IMG/VR virus record: IMGVR_UViG_3300035698_003244
Coordinates: 1-57,451 of that record
Reading direction: 5' to 3' (one strand)
Length of the DNA: 57,451 nucleotides
Origin: a virus
Below, piece by piece: positions 54,751 through 57,451 of the stretch. The stretch's first letter is position 1. Every line of letters begins with the position of its first letter. The notes under the pieces are model-generated. The model saw only the letters and a program-made list of their open reading frames with translations. It was not told where the DNA came from and ran no database searches. Both the position numbers and the translations under genes were made by a program.

Positions 54751-56334
54751 CTATTTATTAATTACGAATGGAAGATCATCTATACTGTCAACCCAGACTC
54801 TGTTGAATCCTAGTTTTTCGTATATCTTGTCTCTCGCTCTATCATCTCTAAGTAACGGACCTGCCTTCTTAGGCGGCTTCATAGGGTCGTCAGTGTGTAC
54901 ATCCCATGGGTGCCAGAAGTCAACGATATACGATATATCTTTACCGTTTATCTTTCTACTGGCTCGGCCTGGTATCTGACCTGTTACGATCTTGCTACCA
55001 CCGCCGCCGGGGCATATCATCACTTCTAGTTTTGGAAAGTTAACACCCTGTTTGTACACGTAAGTTGCCATAACACGCATCAGTTCTCCGGACTCCAGCT
55101 TCTTGTATATCCTGTCCCGCTCTTTATCCTTTATAGGCGTTAAAGCGTGAAACCCTTTATTAACCAACTGACTGTCCTGCTTAGTAGCATGCACATCCTG
55201 TACGTGAGGTAACCGCGTCTTTAACTCATTCAGTTGTAACTGATGCTCCATTATAAGCATAGTCTGTTTATCAGCAGGTATACGATTAACCAACTCTGCT
55301 ATAAGATCATTAAGGTTAGCGTTAAGCTCTACACCGTGACGACGCTGTGTAGCCCGTTGTTTATACTCACCATATCTAGAAAGGCCTATATCTGGCTCAG
55401 GGCATTTAACAAAGTATACTGTTATCGGTACAAGCGCACCCACTTCCACACCGAAACTGTACGGTATGTCAACTACAAGAGGTCCGAAGAGTCCCTCTGT
55501 CTTAAGGTCACCACCATCAAACCGTCCCTCTGGCGTAGCACTCACGCCCCATTTCAAGGCCTTACGGAACTCAGAAATCTTCATAGATCTATTCTCAGTA
55601 CCGTTTGAGTGAACCTCATCGGCCATATATACACCGACGTCATCCGGGTTAATCTTGTGCAGGCTACCTAGCGTTATTACCTGTATGTCGTCAGACCACT
55701 TTGTTTTACCAGTGGTTACTATACCAACCTCTCTATGAGGTAGTAACTTACATAGGTCACGGTAGTTCTTCTTAGTAACATCAATCGTGTCAGCCGTGAC
55801 GACTGTCAGCCTTGTATTACGCATTAGAAGATCTTCGTGCTTGATTGCCTTTATTATGGCTGCCATAAGATGAGTCTTACCGAATCCGGTAGGGCATGAC
55901 CCTATTCCACCACCGGCCATAAGCAGATCTAGCACGGGAGCATACTGATAATCGTAAAGACCCTCCATAGCAAATCTACAGTCAAACGGCGGTGCAGGCG
56001 TTCTGCAGTCTATTACTTCATGTTTGTATCCATTTGCTTGTAGGAAATTACATATACGCTGCTTGAAGCCGGGCATAGTTATTAGATAGTTAACGATCTG
56101 TTGTTTCTCATCCATGTAGAAATCTAGTTCGTAGAGGTTTCTGTATTCACCTTTCATTATCCGCTTATATGGGTTATCAGGGTCTGTAGCAAATTCTTTG
56201 TGGTAATATTTTAATTCTTTACATAGTTCAGGTGGAACCGTTGGTTCGACTCTGATAAACCCATCACCGAGTAACACTCGTATAGGTGGGCTGTTAGGAT
56301 CTTGGAACAATGGCCCCAGATCGGTATTATTCAT
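54751..56334 (-). CDS. SF2 DNA helicase, UvsW-like
   Basis: 527 aa. YDYQYAPVLDLLMAGGG precedes Walker A SCPTGFGKTHL (146-156). Motif Ia and TVVTADTIDV follow. Motif II is MADEVH (238-242), motif III VSATP (264-268), motif V GVNFPKLEV and motif VI TGQIPGRASRKINGK (about 435-450). The DEVH box and the order fit the UvsW/RecG-like ATPases that unwind branched DNA and help turn origin-dependent into recombination-dependent replication. N-terminal 110 residues form a separate domain. ATG 56334 overlaps the small gene before it. Confidence 0.88.
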   Translation of the reverse strand: MNNTDLGPLFQDPNSPPIRVLLGDGFIRVEPTVPPELCKELKYYHKEFATDPDNPYKRIMKGEYRNLYELDFYMDEKQQIVNYLITMPGFKQRICNFLQANGYKHEVIDCRTPAPPFDCRFAMEGLYDYQYAPVLDLLMAGGGIGSCPTGFGKTHLMAAIIKAIKHEDLLMRNTRLTVVTADTIDVTKKNYRDLCKLLPHREVGIVTTGKTKWSDDIQVITLGSLHKINPDDVGVYMADEVHSNGTENRSMKISEFRKALKWGVSATPEGRFDGGDLKTEGLFGPLVVDIPYSFGVEVGALVPITVYFVKCPEPDIGLSRYGEYKQRATQRRHGVELNANLNDLIAELVNRIPADKQTMLIMEHQLQLNELKTRLPHVQDVHATKQDSQLVNKGFHALTPIKDKERDRIYKKLESGELMRVMATYVYKQGVNFPKLEVMICPGGGGSKIVTGQIPGRASRKINGKDISYIVDFWHPWDVHTDDPMKPPKKAGPLLRDDRARDKIYEKLGFNRVWVDSIDDLPFVINK

Positions 56335-56584
56335 TATGTTTACCCTCTTTCTTCGTTTTAGCTAACTTTTCAGCCACCTTTTCGTTATTCCATTTCCACG
56401 CCTTCCTTACGGCTAAACCTAAATGCTTAGCGCAACAGTTAGTATCAAGTCTACTAAGCTTTGGATTTCCGTCGTCGGCGAAAACCATGAACCGTGCAAC
56501 TCTGTTACACGTTTTAATATTACACTTAAAAGTCGGCGTCCACTGTGCTACAGTCACAGTTACTCTGTTAAAATCACCTAACAT
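56327..56584 (-). CDS. Small unknown protein with Cys pairs
   Basis: 85 aa. FKCNIKTCNRVARF and TNCCAKHLG may form a zinc site; the C-terminus is a Lys-rich helix. Ends eight bases inside the helicase start. Not recognised. Confidence 0.72.
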   Translation of the reverse strand: MLGDFNRVTVTVAQWTPTFKCNIKTCNRVARFMVFADDGNPKLSRLDTNCCAKHLGLAVRKAWKWNNEKVAEKLAKTKKEGKHNE

Positions 56585-56599
56585 TATGACTCTCCTATT

Positions 56600-56848
56600 T
56601 TAAGGTGCTACGTTTGTTAGTATAACCAACGATAACGCGGAACCCAATGTACCACCAATTATGTATGCCAGTCTATCTTTCCAGCACGCCGTGCTAATAT
56701 CCCGTACATTTAAAGTCCATACGACTGATATACCTGCTGAGACTATCACGGCCAAAACGTATTGGTTCTCCGCGATAAAATACGTGCTACTAGTACACAG
56801 CATAACCATTATAAATGCGCGTGACAGTATAAACATCATACGTTTCAT
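56600..56848 (-). CDS. Small membrane protein
   Basis: 82 aa with hydrophobic stretches at residues 5-27, 29-47 and 62-80 (YIIGGTLGSALSLVILTNVA), so two or three membrane helices. Size and topology would fit a holin or an accessory membrane protein, but no lysozyme is nearby. A second ATG three codons in is possible. Overlaps the upstream gene by four bases. Confidence 0.72.
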   Translation of the reverse strand: MKRMMFILSRAFIMVMLCTSSTYFIAENQYVLAVIVSAGISVVWTLNVRDISTACWKDRLAYIIGGTLGSALSLVILTNVAP

Positions 56849-57108
56849 GTCTCTCCTCTTTCTAGTCCATTTTCGTCAAAGTGTGTGCCGCCGTCACCCC
56901 CATCAAATACGCCCCCGCACATACTACCAACTATTACTGCTTGTCCACCTATCTCATGTGAACGTAATTGACCTGATCCAGATGCACCGAACACAGTTAA
57001 GTTTAGTTCAGCAGCTTGTTTGGCGTATCGTTCTAACCCTTTAGTTATTCTATCAACTTTTTTGTAATCAATAAAACAGGCCTCGCATTCGTTTATACTA
57101 CATCCCAT
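56845..57108 (-). CDS. Small Gly-rich protein
   Basis: 87 aa. MGCSINECEACFIDYKKV has three Cys, a helix follows, then a Gly-rich C-terminus (GGQAVIVGSMCGGVFDGGDG). Not recognised. Confidence 0.72.
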   Translation of the reverse strand: MGCSINECEACFIDYKKVDRITKGLERYAKQAAELNLTVFGASGSGQLRSHEIGGQAVIVGSMCGGVFDGGDGGTHFDENGLERGET

Positions 57109-57117
57109 GTTTATACC

Positions 57118-57357
57118 TCAGTTAGTTGATTTCGGACCGTCTTCAATTATCTTGGCAACGGCCGCCGTAAATTTCGGGCCGCATATCTGAACGTTATTTA
57201 CCGTTACGTAACACTCTTGTCCTAATAGTGTATCAAGGTCATTAACATCCGCGCCTTGCGTATCATAGTCAATTATAGCTATAGGATGATTTCGCAAATT
57301 CTCATCATCAGATAATACATTATGTATAATGCCACCCTTCATTGTTATAGTAAGCAT
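57118..57357 (-). CDS. Small unknown protein
   Basis: 79 aa, mixed strands and helices (MLTITMKGGIIHNVLSDDEN; GPKFTAAVAKIIEDGPK). Not recognised. It is the first gene visible at the right-hand end, preceded by inverted repeats at 57372-57435 that may be its control region. Confidence 0.72.
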   Translation of the reverse strand: MLTITMKGGIIHNVLSDDENLRNHPIAIIDYDTQGADVNDLDTLLGQECYVTVNNVQICGPKFTAAVAKIIEDGPKSTN

Positions 57358-57371
57358 AGATTAACCCCAGA

Positions 57372-57435
57372 CACAGTTATACTGTGCCATAGTTATTATG
57401 GATTTAATTAATAGATATTAACGACTAATCGTTAA
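57372..57435 (-). promoter_or_regulatory. Two inverted repeats, possible operators
   Basis: CACAG-TTATA-CTGTG (57372-57386) and TTAACGA-CTAA-TCGTTAA (57418-57435) lie in the AT-rich leader upstream of the rightmost gene. They look like sites for dimeric regulators. No full promoter consensus is seen; the window ends shortly beyond. Confidence 0.5.
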
Positions 57436-57451
57436 ATGTTGAATACCTTAC

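Overview
WHAT IT IS. The window looks like part of a large tailed double-stranded DNA phage genome (Caudoviricetes), moderately AT-rich. Every protein-coding gene I can support lies on the minus strand. Genes are densely packed with ATGA or short overlaps and mostly AGGAG-type ribosome binding sites. There is a complete phage replication module and more than twenty tRNA or tRNA-like genes, but no capsid, tail, portal or terminase gene, so the structural genes lie elsewhere. The host cannot be named. The lipoprotein signal and the tmRNA, whose first pseudoknot resembles that of enterobacteria, would fit a Gram-negative host. LAYOUT (read right to left, the direction of transcription). 57.4-44.9 kb is the replication and recombination block: small early proteins, an SF2 UvsW-like helicase, a DnaB-type helicase disrupted at its Walker A motif, a zinc-finger/TOPRIM primase, a family A DNA polymerase with an N-terminal uracil-DNA-glycosylase-like domain, a Q-P-V repeat protein and a RecA-like recombinase. 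The polymerase gene is split by an 822-bp intron carrying its own HNH homing endonuclease. 44.8-21 kb is a long run of accessory and unknown genes. It includes a methyltransferase, a degenerate 3'-5' exonuclease-like protein, an HhH-glycosylase-like protein, three glycosyltransferase or DUF115-like genes, a dNMP kinase, a Gp88-like protein, and a GHKL ATPase carrying a C-terminal metzincin motif (HExxHxxGxxH). 21.0-20.65 kb is a non-coding region with three 34-bp palindromes, CGATAC-N22-GTATCG, and an AT-rich inverted repeat. It is a candidate origin or operator array. 19.4-18.4 kb is a non-coding RNA island holding a tmRNA (ssrA) with an unusually long, 33-codon tag frame, and just upstream a circularly permuted tRNA (3' half before 5' half). 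18.4-1.7 kb mixes tRNAs (Cys, Tyr, Ser x2, Leu x2, Ala, Gly x2, Thr, Asp, Gln x3, Glu x2, Ile, Arg, Lys), several aberrant tRNA-like genes, HNH endonucleases, an Rnl2-type RNA ligase, a DnaQ/ExoX-like exonuclease, a DUF1360-like membrane protein and many small unknown proteins. HOW THE PARTS FIT. The tRNAs, RNA ligase and tmRNA form a translation-support and RNA-repair set. The replication genes make a nearly self-sufficient replisome. HNH enzymes and the polymerase intron are mobile DNA. The glycosyltransferases may modify DNA, capsid or the host surface. Coordinates of tRNAs include the encoded CCA where present. Functions beyond clear motifs are inference, and no database search was possible.
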